Assembly: GCA_003991915.1 (NCBI GenBank)
Contig: RQTK01000140.1
Coordinates: forward strand, 3,458 to 67,457
Length of the DNA stretch: 64,000 nucleotides
Origin: Elysia chlorotica
Taxonomy: Eukaryota > Mollusca > Gastropoda > Plakobranchidae
Direction: 5' to 3'
Part shown: positions 44,632 to 58,096 of the stretch, in pieces
Numbering within the stretch: position 1 is the stretch's first letter
Layout: each line of letters begins with the position of its first letter
Notes under the pieces: generated by a model
The model's database searches: none
The model's input: the letters and a program-made list of their open reading frames with translations, nothing else
What the model was told of the DNA's origin: nothing
Translations under genes and position numbers: made by a program

Positions 44632-46817
44632 TGTCACTTATAATTAAGCAAGCAAAGTTAGTGTCATATGTCCTTTCTTTGACAGCATCATCGCATCATT
44701 GCAAACAACTGTTTGACACGCGGTACGTAGTTCGCTACGGTACTCTTAGACTTAAGCAATGATCGCTCATAATCCGCTATGGTGCTATTAGACGGCTAAC
44801 AATAAACAAGCGGTACTAGGGGGGAATAAATAATTATATAACAATAGAACAAAAATCGTGTGAAGGGTACAGTTCAAAAGGTTCCCTGGTTCCTTTTTAA
44901 AACAAGCCTATCGATTTTGACTGGTTTAAACAATATCCACTTTTGGGTGATTTGTTTAGTCCCAGAACTTATTTTGCTCCCTGAATTGATAAGATGGATT
45001 TTCTTAAGTTACAAAAATGAACTGTGTGAGATTGGACATCATAGTCTTACCAAGTACTAAATTGGTAACGAAACGGTAATGCCATTAAAACCTATCTGAA
45101 GCGAGGTCAATATAACATTTTGAGAGGAAAGAAGGTCACGGTCATTTTGATTGTCAAAAAATGTTCTGCATTAAAACGTAGCTAATTACAGAGTATAAGC
45201 CTTTTCTCTAGCCTCGATCCTATGTTTGTATTAGTTCATAAACAATGTTAAATTGTTGTTTTTTTTAATTCTTTTTTATTTCATGTTGCTCTTCAACCTG
45301 CGTGAATATTTCAATAAAGAAGCCATAAGTATAATATTAATTTGTGTGTACACTTTTAAATTGCTGTTGGCTGAATGTTCATAACATTCTGTGACGTATC
45401 ATTTATTTTGAATGCATGAATTAAAATGTATCCAACTTCTTATTGTGTTAATATACTTCACCTTTAAGTGTAATTGCTATTATGATGAACCCCACCAGGT
45501 TAAGGGCCTATTACAGCTACACTTCTGGTGTACTATTAGTGGGTTTTAAAATTTGCTAATTCAATTCTTGTCCTTTTTACAAATTGATAAAAACTGATAT
45601 TCCTTAGTTTTGGATGTAATAGTATCATAAGCTGATTTACACAGTACATGGAGCCCAAAGCTGTATCAATGGATTTAATATTTCAAAATTAGGTAACTCG
45701 CTGAATTTACCTAACATAGCTGTACAAGATGAAAGGGTGAAGCTTATACATAGTTCAAAGTGTTTTTTTTTTTGTTTTAGTCCTACCCATCTGATCTTTA
45801 CAGTAAACTGTGTAGCAACTGAGGTTTGTCTTGACACGAGAACTTACCAGAACTTTATGGCCTGAAATATTGCATCCATATCATCCTCCCCACAGCCCTG
45901 GACAAAATTAATGCTCCCACCATTTGATTATAAAAAAACTGACACTGAGGTTTAATATAAGCGCACAGTTGTATATAATCAATTTTATTTAAAGGTTATC
46001 ACACTGCTATAGTTTTGAAATGTTTTCAAAAATTGTCCATTGATTTTTTTTCGATAAATTTTAAACATTTTTTTGGGGTGAACATTTGGGTCAGGAATAC
46101 ACTAACAGCACATCACAGGGCAACAGTATTAAAACGTAAGACAATGGCAAAAATGGCACATACACATTTATTATTATTTTGTACAAACATGGTTTCAGCT
46201 TGCATCCAACTAAAAATATAAAACAATGTCAACAAATCCAATTTTTATTTTGAAAAAACAAAACAAAAAACAAAAAAAAAAACAAGAACAACAACAAAAA
46301 CATAAAACAATTTAAAAAACGCTTTTGCAGCAGGTGTGTGTGTCTTGGGGGCAGATGGGGGGTGATTACACAAAACAAGTTCATTTGAGTCCTCCCAATT
46401 ACAGGTTGCACCAAAACGTTCATTATGAAACGCTTTGGATGTCTATGGGGCTAGAACAAGGGTCCCCACAACTTCTGCTTAGCTCCTTTTACATGTTTCG
46501 TTTTTTCCAGTACCGCTCTACTATTCAACGCGTTGCAATGCAAAGATATAAATCTAGATCCATTGTCACGAATATAATTCAATTTTAGAGATGTAGATCC
46601 TTATTATATAGTTAAAAGCCAGAATGGCTCTAGTCTGTACATTGTATCTGGTTAACAATTTAAAATGTATATTGTAAGTGTAGATTCAAGATCTAGAACA
46701 TAGGTCCCATAACTCTTGCCAATGTTGAGCTTGACCAGTGGTTTTTATTACTTATCTGGTGCCATTGGGGGCAGGAAGGGCAATGCTCGACCTCTGTATT
46801 TTTGGGTGTCTCGAATA
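44632..46817. other. Unannotated AT-rich stretch
   Basis: No supported exon. An A-rich CAAAA tract lies at 46255-46320. Confidence 0.45.
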
Positions 46818-46995
<178 letters not shown>

Positions 46996-48139
46996 AGGAC
47001 ACAGGAGTCCTAGTATCACCGTGCGGCGTCGCGTGTGATATCACTTAAAATTTCAACTGTCTTTGTTGGGATCCGTCGCCGATAGAATTGTCGGGAACTG
47101 AAAGCGTTCTTTGACAACGACAGAGCTCTCGCTAAAAAATTAGAACAAGTATTCGTTGTAGATCCGTCGAACCTGGCTTGCAGTTCAGGAGTCCAGTTGC
47201 CCGCATGTGAAGAGATCCCGACTTCTGTATGTTTCCAGGCTCTATTATCTGCTTGGGCCATTCCAGTTTACTTTTCCTGAATTCCGCTTGCAGCGTCGGT
47301 TTCACTTTAACATTAACCACTGAGACAAAGGGTATTATGATTATTAAAGTGATGTTATACAAATGTATAGCATAGATATAGCTACGTTTCTGACAGTAGA
47401 AGACAGCAATGTTGTTTAATCTACTTTACAGACATTAATAACATCAGGACAGTCAGGCAAAAATCGCTTACCTTTCTATGAGCACATAGAGATAGGACAG
47501 GCGACTTGACGAATTATAATATTATTATTTTATAGCCCCAAACATATTGAGTCAACATTATTGTCTGCTGGGCACTTATTAGAAATCGCTGCTCTACACA
47601 CATTACATGTATCCTTGTCTTTGGCCTGTTTGTTTTAATGCCTTATTATTTATTGCCGATAAGGGGGAAGCCCACTGCCTGCCAGACTCTCATTGAATGA
47701 ATGGAAGACAGCTCGAGTGATTGATCTACTGACCCGGGGCTATTTTCCGCTGTCCATCGATAGCGTTGTTTACCTGGAGTGCAATCACTCCAATGCAGCT
47801 AAATTTTTTTTCTATCTTTAATGAAACTGAGAAAGGGATAGGACAAAGCAGATTAGAGCTGGTGACTGGTAGTAAAATCGGATAAAGTAGACAAACGTAA
47901 GGAAACAAATAAATCAAATACAGGAAAATGGTGTGGTCTATCTCGGTGGTTTACTGAGGGTGGTGACAGTCTGGCTGGTCAGATGGGCACCTCCGTCGAT
48001 CAGCGGACTGGCACTTCTCACCTTCCATGCCTGGCCTGGTGAAGTGACGGCAAGAGTAATGTCACCATCATTGTCGCCAACAACATCGTCATTATTATCA
48101 TCAAAATCATCAACATTATCATCATTATCTTCACCTAAC
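46996..48139. other. Unannotated stretch
   Basis: 47020-47330 is GC-richer and holds an unrecognised minus-strand frame (MAQADNRAWKHTEVGISSHA...). At about 48010 the minus strand has an AAG|GTGAGA donor after DITLAVTSPGQAWK, but the upstream side is microsatellite. Neither is firm enough to call. Confidence 0.35.
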
Positions 48140-48164
48140 ACCATCACCATTTTTAATCATCACC

Positions 48165-48196
<32 letters not shown>

Positions 48197-48240
48197 CATC
48201 ATCATCACCATCATCATCATCACCATCACCATATTCACCA
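48140..48240. repeat. (CAT)n microsatellite, imperfect
   Basis: CAT and CAC units, with ATT-type units to the left from about 48065. The poly-His frame is a repeat translation. Confidence 0.95.
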
Positions 48241-48600
48241 TACAAAATCATCCCGTCGCATCTCTTGGCCAGAAGTACAGCTTACATTAATGACACTAAG
48301 AGTTTCATATAAACGTTTGTTGTTAATATAAACACCTGTATTTGTTGCAAAAAATCAGGGAATGAATATTCATTACTATGAAGTAACATTTTATTTTTAA
48401 GCACAGCCTTACAATGTGTATGGGCCCAATTCGGAGATTTTATTGCTTTTTGCAAGACGGATTCACCTGAAGGATACAATTATCTGTATCAATGCCCCGC
48501 TGTAATCCCTGTCGGTTATGTTGGTGTTACTTTAAACAGAAGTCTAAAATCCTTGATATCTCCACGTAGAACGACGTAAAATTGTTAGACACTATCGTAA
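48241..48600. other. Unannotated AT-rich stretch
   Basis: Nothing recognisable. Confidence 0.4.
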
Positions 48601-48660
48601 GAATGCACAAACATGACGTAGCTAACTTCTTGTCGCAAGCCCCTTTATTCTTATATTGGT
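48601..48660 (+). repeat. Half copy of the fold-back element at 1825-1924
   Basis: AGAATGCACAAACATGACGT followed by AGCT is identical to the left arm at 1826-1849. Then come a related GTCGCAAGCC and TTATTCTTATATT. The right arm is missing. Confidence 0.75.
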
Positions 48661-48725
48661 TTTGACCCGCGAACTTCCTTATTAGGAGACTAACGCTCTA
48701 CACTTGCAGCAGTCCGCTCCCTTCT
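48661..48725 (-). mobile_element. tRNA-like SINE head remnant
   Basis: Minus strand: GTGTAGAGCGTTAGTCTCC and then AAGTTCGCGGGTCAAAA, an A-box- and B-box-like pair with mismatches. Confidence 0.3.
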
Positions 48726-49974
48726 GACAACAACTAGTTTGACTGTTTTTATACCTGTGTTGACTGCTTCAGTTCCTCTAACCTAATCGCTACGCTTGTG
48801 TTTATTGCTCTGTCGCAAGCATCAGGCACCATTAATCTTCAAGAGGGATCGGCTTTGGTGGCATGTTGATCTTCCCCCTGCTATTTCCAATCTTCCAGAA
48901 AGGACTCTATGGTCTGGACATCTGTTTTACCTTCATTATCTCGCTCATAAAATTAATACTGCAAATGATGTTCCCTCAGTTTTTTTTATGAAGATGGCAG
49001 AATGAATATTTGTATTTGCAAATTGCTGTGTCAGAATAAGGGGGCATCCACAGACATACAATGTGAAAATGGTGGCAAGACAGTCTCGAACATTGAAAGA
49101 GGAAAAGGAGCGAAGGATCGTAAAAGAAAAATAAATGAAGGGTCTTTAAACCAGACAGAAGGCTAGGTGTGTACCAAAAATAAGGAAATTATCTTTTTCA
49201 GATACCGTACTGTTCATTCATGTGAAATGATATAAGAAAACTTCATCAACAAAGGGAGAATTTTCGGGTTGGATGAACTAGAGAAAATTAGCATCAAACA
49301 TTATTAAGAGCACAAAAAATTAGGTTTTTTCTCAATAATTTCTATTCTTTCTCTCCCCCTCTCTGTCTGTCTGCCTGTCTGTCTGCCTTTCTGTCTGTCT
49401 GCTGACTGTCTGTAATAATTTGCATTCACATTGACGCATTATAGATTTGATATACATGTTTTACACAATAATGCTGATAAAATGACACGGCAATTTGTCT
49501 ATTCTTGTCTTTCTTTCTCTTTATCCTTGATTCTTTGCTTTCTTTAAGATTTTAAATTGTATACACTTTACTTTTTTCATGTATTGAAAGTTGATATCAA
49601 TATACGTCTTGGTCTGTTATAGAAAACATAAACTAGATGAGGCCAAAAACATTCTGGTATCTTTCTGTTCCTAAAAAAGGTTTAAAGATGTCGATATGAA
49701 AGGTCACCAAAATTAATGTTATTAACATGCCTAAGCCCCTAGTATTTTAACTTACTTAAGCATATGTATATAATAATATGTATATATGTATATAAAGCAA
49801 ATAAATACAACCTGTTTATAAACTGGCACTGTCTATAATCGGTTTAAGTAATGTTTGATAACCAATGAATTGCACGAAGACAATGTCTATAATAGACTTA
49901 GGTTCTGGTTTATAACCCATGAATCGCACATAGACACTGCCTGTAATAATCTGAAGTTATGCTTGACAATCCAG
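48726..49974. other. Unannotated stretch
   Basis: A short CTGT/CTCT tract lies at 49355-49410. The frame at 48796-49005 has no recognisable domain. Confidence 0.4.
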
Positions 49975-50150
49975 GGGGTGAGGCGCAACAGATAGCGCGC
50001 AGCTTCTTATCGAAAGTTGAGGGTTGAAACTTGCTCAGTCTGCTCATGCTAACCCTTAGTACTGGTTGGGTCGAGGAAGACAGATAGCCTCGGGTTGGGA
50101 CCTTCACAGTAAATGTGGCCGCCATAGTGCCGGGTATCACGTCCTAAGTC
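49975..50150 (+). mobile_element. Diverged SINE
   Basis: GGTGAGGCGCAACAGATAGCG (A-box region) and GAGGGTTGAAACTTG (degenerate B box) are followed by TACTGGTTGGGTCGAGGAAG. The body then diverges and no clear tail is visible. Confidence 0.5.
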
Positions 50151-50756
50151 CAATCTCTGTACATTGTTTTCTCTTGAGAATCTAGAAACGGTGAGCTAAG
50201 TAGTCGATTCGCTCGCTCCAATCAAACAGTACCTAAAACTCTAGGAGCAGCTAGTGGGTACATGACACAACATTCGGCTACACATCGGTCGCCCCGGTTT
50301 CTGCCCCATTATCTGGGAAATGTTTTGGTCAGATTTCCTCTCTTATTGAATCAGTCGGTGGCAGAATGGCTGGCTGAGAAGATCTGGTGCAAATTTTGGA
50401 GCGGTTGTTCCCGACTTGGAAGAAAAGGTCCCACTAGTTCCTGACTTGGATGTAAGGTAAGCAACAAACAAAAATAAACATAACGATGTTAAATTCTATC
50501 CCGAGGTCAACTGGCCCAATGGTTAGTGGGTCAGAGAACTTGAATGCACGCAGGTTTTGGCAGTGATTAGCCAAGGCTTGAGCTCTCCGCTCTGACAACA
50601 TTGTCATCCCCAGCTTAGACCATATCCATCCCGTTCTGCTACATTAATTTTGTTTTATTAAACCTGTCATAAGAAGTCAGTGTTCCACTGACGGGTGCCC
50701 TCGTCCCAGATATCTCTTTGTTTATGCATACATGTATCTTCACTCCATGCAACCTT
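50151..50756. other. Unannotated stretch
   Basis: No supported exon. The frame at 50262-50444 lacks domains. Confidence 0.4.
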
Positions 50757-50840
50757 TGACTCAGTAGAGCGCATCACTGTCTAAGCCGGTGAGTGTTTTC
50801 AACTAACAGGTAGAACGCCCCCGGTTCGAATCTCAGCAGC
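50757..50840 (+). mobile_element. tRNA-like SINE head
   Basis: GACTCAGTAGAGCGCATCAC is followed by a good B box, CCCCCGGTTCGAATCTC. The long spacing between the boxes and the lack of a fold rule out a functional tRNA. Confidence 0.45.
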
Positions 50841-52199
50841 TGCTGGTATTCTCTCTTCCGTCCCATTAAGGATGAAAAAGACTTTAAACTAAGCAAAGTG
50901 TACATTTTTTGTTCTTTTTCCTTTGCTGTAAAGAAAATGACGTACCTATTTTTCTGTAAGGAACGGATCGTCGGCACAGGCATGTTAAGGTGGCGCTAAA
51001 CATTGGCTTTAGATATGCTTAAATCGATTTTCATCGATGGTCTCAAACGTATTTTTTACAATATTATTGCTCTGCCAAGTCGTTGTCAGGTCGGGATCTA
51101 TTCTCAAAAGGATTTACAGAGGCGTGTGAATCTTAAATTACCTTAATTTATCAGATGTAAGGAAACCCCCACTAGAAATAATATAAAATGTATTCCCTGG
51201 GGCACATTAATAAAACGCGAAAGGCTTAAACTCATGGACATGACTGTGGTTGTAAATCCTGCTGTGCTACCACCACTACGGTTTACGTGGTTTGGTATGA
51301 CATCAGAAATATGGCAAGGGTCCCTTTCGCAATCATTTGAAGGCCCGGTTACACCTTCAAACTACCCCCTTCTTGTTTGCACGTTCCAAAAAAATGATCT
51401 AAAAATTATTGTTTCAACATTTAGAGCACATTTCTCAATTTCTGAAGCAACAAGGGTTAATCAGGCAGAAATCCAAATATATACTTTTTGAGTTATTTTT
51501 AGTCTTTTAAAGTATCACTTTCAAAAGTTGAAAATAATTACACATATTTCGCTAATATAACCAGAGATTTATATTTTTAAATAATGTTAAAGTCAAAACG
51601 AAGTAGCTATTTTATGATTAACTAAAACGTATATAAACGACTTGTGCTAGATTAAAGACCTAAAGTACATTGATTATGGTTTCTTTAATGCAGATAAAGG
51701 TACTTCGAATGTTGTAAATATTTTGGAAATCAGTCTATTTGTCTGATACGTGTACAGGTTGTTCTGTGATTGAATGTGTGCATGTGTGTGTGTGTGTGTT
51801 TTTATCATTGTCAGGTCTATCTTTAAGCAACAAAAATTTTAGGCTAAGATCCTATAATCAAACGGAGCTGCAGGGAAAAGTCGGACTTTTTTGTTTTTAG
51901 ATATTAAGCAGAAAGAGGTTGTTGACTCAGTTCATGAGTGTGTAAATGTGAAATTCGAAAAAGAAAAATATTGAAAGATACTTTAATTTTTTTTTCATTC
52001 ATTAAACCACACAAACTTAACTTTAAGATTTAATTGCCTAACAGGAAAGTAACATTTCCTACTTTTTGGCCCTTTTTGCTTACTTGCTGCACATACCTGT
52101 CATCCTGCGGCAACTAGCCCATTCCGGTTTTAACTAGAATCATGTTGGAGAGGCCGATGACCACCCTGGACAAGAGATCACGTGATGAACTGCAGGCTT
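50841..52199. other. Unannotated AT-rich stretch
   Basis: A TG run lies at 51779-51801. The 85-codon frame at 51234-51491 has no recognisable domain or splice context. Confidence 0.4.
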
Positions 52200-53030
52200 C
52201 CGACAAAATTGCTCGTGCACAGACCGCATAGCTACCATGCGCATCATCATTGAGCCGTCACTGGAGTGGCAGACCCCGTATTCGACAGCGTTGTCCAAGA
52301 TGGTATTTTGAGACTGATGTACCTCAATGGTTTTCCACCAATGTTCGGCACCATAATCAAACTTAAAGAAGACTCCACTTGTCAAGTCATCCACAACGAG
52401 AAACTAACTGAACCCTTCAGCATAAAAATAAACTAATGTCCGCCAGGATTGCTTGCTATCGCCACCGATCTTCCTTTTGGTGGTTGACTGGGTTATGATG
52501 CAGTCTAAAGGCCAAAGACAGATATCTAGTGAACATTTATTAGGAAGCTGGCGGATTTGACATCGCAGACGACATGAGATTTCTCTCTTAAATGCAAGAG
52601 AAGTTAAATCGTGCGGCAGCTGAAGTCAGGAAGACTGGACTCCAGATAAGCATATACAAAACTGAGGCTGCACAGATTAATGAAAGAAAGGCAGATCCAC
52701 TGCCAAGGTCAACTGCCGAGGAAAACATCGAAGATGTTGAGTGGTTTTTCTATTTTGGTAGTGTAAGTAAAGACGGTAGAACAGACGAGGACATCAGAGG
52801 CCTTAAAAGACTGATAGATACGCCTTCAATAACCTAAGGCCAGTCTGTAGGTCCAAAACAATAATGGGTCTTAAATACCAACGGGTAGTCGGTCTTACTA
52901 AATGGCTTAGAAACGTGTTGACTAAAACTAACATCTAAAAACTGCAAACATATAATAACAGATGCTTAGGAAATACCCTGAAAGTTTGGTTGTCCGATGT
53001 CGCCTCAAGCAAAAAACTGTGGGGCAAAGC
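52200..53030 (+). mobile_element. LINE fragment, reverse transcriptase C-terminal half
   Basis: Ordered remnants: VIHNEKLTEPFSIK (52385), then RQDCLLSPPIFLLVVDWVMM (52444), the (R)QGC-LSP region of the RT. MQEKLNRAAAEVRKTGLQIS with YKTEAAQINERKADPLPRST follows (52592). Next come EDVEWFFYFGSVSKDGRTDE plus DIRG (52730), the typical D---YLGS-VS-DG-T--DI block, then AFNNLRPVCRSK and LQTYNNRCLGNTLKV near the end. The motif-C segment (F-DD) is lost or damaged at the frame break near 52560. Several stops and frameshifts make it inactive. Confidence 0.85.
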
Positions 53031-53847
53031 AAAACTAATCTAAACTTTCTCTCCTTTCCCAGGGCTTTTACAAATAATGTTAAGGCAGATGGGTGTTCAT
53101 TGGGCGAAAATTATTTTCTAATGAATTATTAAAGCTGATAAATTTCTAAAGCAATTACCACATATTAACATGAAAATACAACATTTCAAACATAGTCATT
53201 TTTTTTAACCATGTGCTCTTTTACTGTGAGCATGTATGTGAGGCAACCGGGGTGAATCATGCACAAGTGGCCAACATGGGTTTTGAGCTAGAGACCTCTA
53301 AACATAAAGTAATTATATTATCCTTTTTAATTGTAAAAAAATCTTTAATATATCTAGCTCTAGAAATGGTAGTTTTAATTTTTCAACCTCTTAAAATGCA
53401 TTTAATGCTTTTGAACACACTATCAATATGCGCCTGATCCATTCTGGTAGCCTCACACATGTAAGTTTAATTTTCTTTTCAAATTAGAGTTTTAACTCAT
53501 TGGTGAAGGGTATATGTACTTTCTGAAAAGCGTAGGCTATTTCGTTAGTCCCACTCGAAAAAAAAGATGAATTCATAGAGACAACTGCATACAGTAAACA
53601 AAAACTCAGCAGGAGATCGTGATGTCTCTCTATGGACTACAATGAGCATTTAAAAAAATAACAACAATGATACATGACATTCTAGGCAGAGAAAATATAT
53701 GGACGGGTTTTGCAGTAATCCAGCGTGTATTTTTGCTTTTTTCTACAAATATGAAAGGATATGAATTCCCATGTGTCTGTATTTCTTTGTATTTGTTCTT
53801 TCTAGTTTGTTTTTCGCTATAAAAAGGATAATAGCCAAGTCCTTACC
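53031..53847. other. Unannotated AT-rich stretch
   Basis: No supported exon. Confidence 0.45.
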
Positions 53848-53873
53848 CCCCCCCCCCCCCCCCTTTTTTTTTT
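53847..53873. repeat. C run followed by T run
   Basis: About 17 C then 9 T. Such mononucleotide runs are prone to length error. Confidence 0.9.
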
Positions 53874-56560
53874 CCTCATTCACCCCCATTCATCACCCTA
53901 CTACCTCTTTGTTTATTTCACAACACTGCAACACACCTGGGCAACGTTGGTGAAACATCATAAATTTCTCATATTGACGCTGCCGTTGTTCATATGCTTC
54001 TTTACAGACCTTTCATCGCCAGTATATATATCACGTTGTGTACATTATATTTGTATATGAATAGCCTGGATTTAGTCCTGCACCCTCCACCGTATCTGTC
54101 TCAGTCTTTTGTTTCTCAACCCCCTCCTCCCCCCACTTCTCTCTTGCTCTTTCTCTCTCTCTCCCTCCCTCTCTCTATTTTCTCCCTTCCTCCCCCACCC
54201 ACCATTCTGAATAGTGGTAGGATGATGAACAGGCCGCGAAAAATGAAGGCAAAGGGCCATAAATCTGGACTGTTCGTGGGGATTGTAGGTGGCGCCATCT
54301 AAGCTTTGTCCATAGACAAGGAGTAAATCCCTTCCTCCTGGCGCTGACCTACTCCCGAGGGATGACCACTGAGTGGACAAATGTGCAACAAGGGAAGAAG
54401 GATGGCTTAACACAGGTAGGGAGAGGTTAGACCTGGAGGGCGAGAGAGGGCTGACCCTCAGGTTTGGTAAAATGCTGTGGGAACGTTAAATAAAACGGAT
54501 AGATACATGCATACTCAAAGACAAGGAAGAGAGAGAGAGAGAGAGAAAGAAAGAGAGAGGAAGCAAAGGCAAAGAGATAAAGTCAGAGAGAAAGAGACAA
54601 AGACGTGGAAGAGAAAATAGATCAGTAAACAGCACAACAAACAATGACATAGATTTGTTGAGTTTTATACTTATCATTAATAGTCGGTGTATTTACGAAA
54701 CAAAATAATCTTAGACACAGTCTTTAATGTGGATTCATTTGATCTAGTGAATAAAGAACCTTTTGGATAAGTAAGTTACAAACAATTCCGCCAAACGGCA
54801 TAAACATCAGCAACAAATTAATATATCCTGTTTCTCTTTTATATTAGTGCGTACAGTAAGACAATTTAGGACAAAACAAAAACGGGTTAAATGGCGGAAG
54901 GTTTAAAAACAAAAATATTTTTGAACGCTTTACTGTAATTATTATACAGAAAAAAAGTTTCTAATTAAGTATCACGAAAATTCTTCAGTAATTGTTGTCA
55001 TACATCGACAACATATAAGTTTGTTCCTTTATGTTCCGATCCTGTAATTATTCAATTGTTATACTGACGAAGCGTATTAAAGCGAAACGTTTTATGTACT
55101 ATATCTCTAGATGTGTAGTCTTAAATCGTTCCCTTACAATTTACAAATCGTGTGTTTAGTTTATCTTTTAAATTATAGTGCATATATGTAAGGAGCCATC
55201 CGTCATATTAATGTTATGTCCTCTGTTTCTCCAAAATTTGTACCTATTTTGATTTTATGTAACCATATTCCGTTTATTACATGTATATTATTTGTCCATT
55301 CAGTTTATTACATGTATATCATATGACCATTTCTCTTCATTTGCTCGCTTTTATGTCTGATTGATTGAGTGGGTCCTTTTATTATCAACCGATCATATCA
55401 TTGACCCAACATGTGGTTTTGTGTCGGCAGGAATGTGTAACAACCTGGTACTTAATTAACAACATGTTTACTTCAACATCGGCTGTGTACGATCATTTCT
55501 GCAAAAATCAGCAGCCGCAGCAGAAACGTCCATTACTGTCCATATTTTGTTCTTCCTTTATTGGTTTGCCTCTCAACGTCAATCTTCACCAAGATCGATC
55601 TGACTGCTCAAACATTTAAAAAATGGCTTCAAGATAAAAGCTTGAAGCAATTTTATAGAATAATTTGAATAATAACTGAATATACTTAGAATGTTGATAA
55701 TTATTTTTTTGTGATAAAAAAAAACAAACAAACAAACAAAAAAAAAACATAAGACTCTTTTTGTTTCTTGAAGATTTGCAAAATTTGACGGGGTATTAAA
55801 GTCCTTATAATAGAAAAAGAACATTTAGATATTAGTATCACTTTAGAGCACAGAGAGCCGCCGCGCGGTTTGCCATTGACCTAGCTCGCCCCGTTGGGTA
55901 GGGTAGGATGCTCCTGTGGTCCATCGTTTTACCGTCATGGACCGACAGGGTCCGGCCAGTCTGACGTATGATTGATGGGCAGTGGGCAGTGTGAGAAGGA
56001 TGGCACTGACGGACTATCAGCCCGGATAGAGACTTTGGTACACTCAGGGCAGACAAACAGTCAGAGACAAAGAGAAAATGGTCAAAGACAGATTTAGAGA
56101 GGAAGACATGTATCGACAGATAGACACATACAATAAGATAATGAGAGTGAGGAAATGGTTAATCACAGGCAGATAAGGAGAGACATATAAACAGAGAAAT
56201 AGGTGGCACGTGGAACAAAGAGAGACAAACAGAGACATGGAGAGGCAAAGACAGAGAGACAGAGATAGACAGTGACACAGAGATGAGATTTAGAGAGAAA
56301 GTCTTGGGATCGCTGACCTGTCTAAGTGAGACGGTTCTTGGGCATGTCTACGAGATGGATGCTGACGTTAGGCATTAGAAAATATTGAGCAACCAACAAA
56401 CCAATCCCAACTTTCTCAAGACACCCAGGTGGTCGCAACATTATGGTCAGGCAGAGCCCAAACCGTTCTTTATTGTTAGTGTCTTACTTTACTTAAGTCA
56501 TGTCCGCTGAGATATCGTAAGAATTCTTTACCTGGGCTGATGTGTAGATTGTTGCAGCAG
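53874..56560. other. Unannotated stretch
   Basis: CT-rich imperfect tract at 54110-54205 and GA tract at 54528-54600. A hammerhead-like motif lies at 55064-55087, as described in the findings. A frame after GTGTCGGCAG (55431) runs ECVTTWYLINNMFTSTSAVY... to TAA at 55617-55619. It could be a last exon but has no further support. 56330-56400 holds a SINE tail scrap (GCTGACGTTAGGCATT, then CAACCAACAAACC). Confidence 0.35.
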
Positions 56561-56634
56561 TGTTTTTCCACTCTGCACTGTTCCGGGCGACGTCCGTAGA
56601 CGTTCAAGATCCTTTCTTCTGTATAATTTATGAG
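56561..56634 (+). CDS. Possible internal exon, unrecognised
   Basis: AG-flanked on the left (GATTGTTGCAGCAG), with the donor GAG|GTGAGG on the right. 74 nt, entered in phase 1 and leaving in phase 0: FFHSALFRATSVDVQDPFFC followed by IIYE. The composition is protein-like, but the acceptor's pyrimidine tract is weak and no partner exon was found. Confidence 0.28.
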
Positions 56635-58042
56635 GTGAGGGGGTGTTGTTTACTCTTTCTCAGGTCCTGTCGGAGTCTAAAGACGATTTATGCTTTTGGT
56701 TACCCTCTTCTTTTAGAAGTCGCTGTATTGAAATACTCCATCGTGGCGACATTGGCTAATGCCCTGAATGTCTAGCCTTAAAATATCATTACTATCTTCT
56801 TTCATTTCATGCGATGGAGTATTCTTAAGACAACTGCTAAGCATCAGTAAAAAAGAGGTCAAGATAAGGATGATAGCTATACGTTGTTTTTCAAGACCTT
56901 TGACCTGATCTTTTATTTTTAACGATGTCTCTAGACTAAAATATGATAAATACCAATGGTTGCAACAGGAAAGATTTAAAGACCAAGAAGATGAATAATT
57001 AAAATACTGTCGACGCTTAGAACCCTTTGGGTAGCCTTGGAGTTGTTTTTCAAAGCAAGGGAACGAGGAGGGACACATTGGTAAAGAAACAGACAGACAG
57101 ATAGACAGACAAGCAGCCAGGGAATCAAAGATACAGATAAGAAAAGACAGACAGACCAAGAATGATAAAGACAAACGGAGCGATATAGACAGAGAGAGGG
57201 GAGATAGAAAAAGAGATAAAGACCCTTCGAGTGACCTTGGTGGAAAAAGGCCTAAACCTACGGATCTTATTTTGACGTTTTTTACGGTTATTTACGGATT
57301 TTGACAAGGAGGGCACGCGTGCAGGCGACAGCATTGTTGTCAGAGAGGGTTTGGGATCAGCTGGGGAGCGTCAGTGGCCCACTACTGATCGAGATGTGCT
57401 TCATCTTTGATTGTCACAGGATTAGCTGAGGACAATATGGACACAAACAGTCGAACACTTGGGTTTTTAGCCGTACATCTTTGTCTTCTAGATTGGGCAA
57501 TATTGATGAAACTTAGAAGAGAATCAAGCAAGGTTTTTTCGACACCTAATGAGTAGAAAGTGCATCGAAAAATTGGTACATGTACACACGAAGGAAATTG
57601 CTGAAAAATATCGCATAATGGGTTGGACAGCAGGGCAAGAACAGATAGAGAAGTGGAGACCCATTATATCGCACGCAATAAGGAAAATCAAATGATATTG
57701 AGCTTCTGAAAGAGAGTGCCATACAGGATCTAACCCCTAACTTCGAATTGGACAATCTCTGGCGACTACTTTGGTTGTATATATGAAGGTGTTTTTTTTA
57801 TCAATATGCTAATAATTTAAATGATTGAGAACATAGCATTCTTGTGTTTATAGAGCATCTGATCGATTTGTCAAAGTCATAAACACCAAGCTAATAAGGA
57901 GGAAACGAAATCTAAAAAAGCGAATGCTGAATACATGCACTTAATTCACAGTGGGTTGGTCAATCTGAAACACCTGCCGCTGTATGGCCTTTCGTCACTC
58001 TTTCTCCCGTTTTCTCTGTCTGCCCCTCAGCCTGTCTGTCTT

Positions 58043-58048
<6 letters not shown>
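56635..58048. other. Unannotated stretch
   Basis: GACA-like imperfect tracts lie at 57088-57200. No supported exon. Confidence 0.4.

Positions 58049-58096
<48 letters not shown>

Noticed and set aside
47938-48150. Minus-strand frame with Asp/Asn-rich start and a GTGAGA donor
   Set aside because: The acidic half is a translated GAT/AAT repeat and only 14 ordinary residues remain; too little for an exon call.
50757-50840. Possible functional tRNA gene (good B box)
   Set aside because: A and B boxes are too far apart and no cloverleaf can be drawn. The same holds for the heads at 25655, 59615 and 61076; all fit SINE heads.
52140-52394. 84-codon minus-strand frame
   Set aside because: It is antisense to the LINE fragment that starts near 52200.
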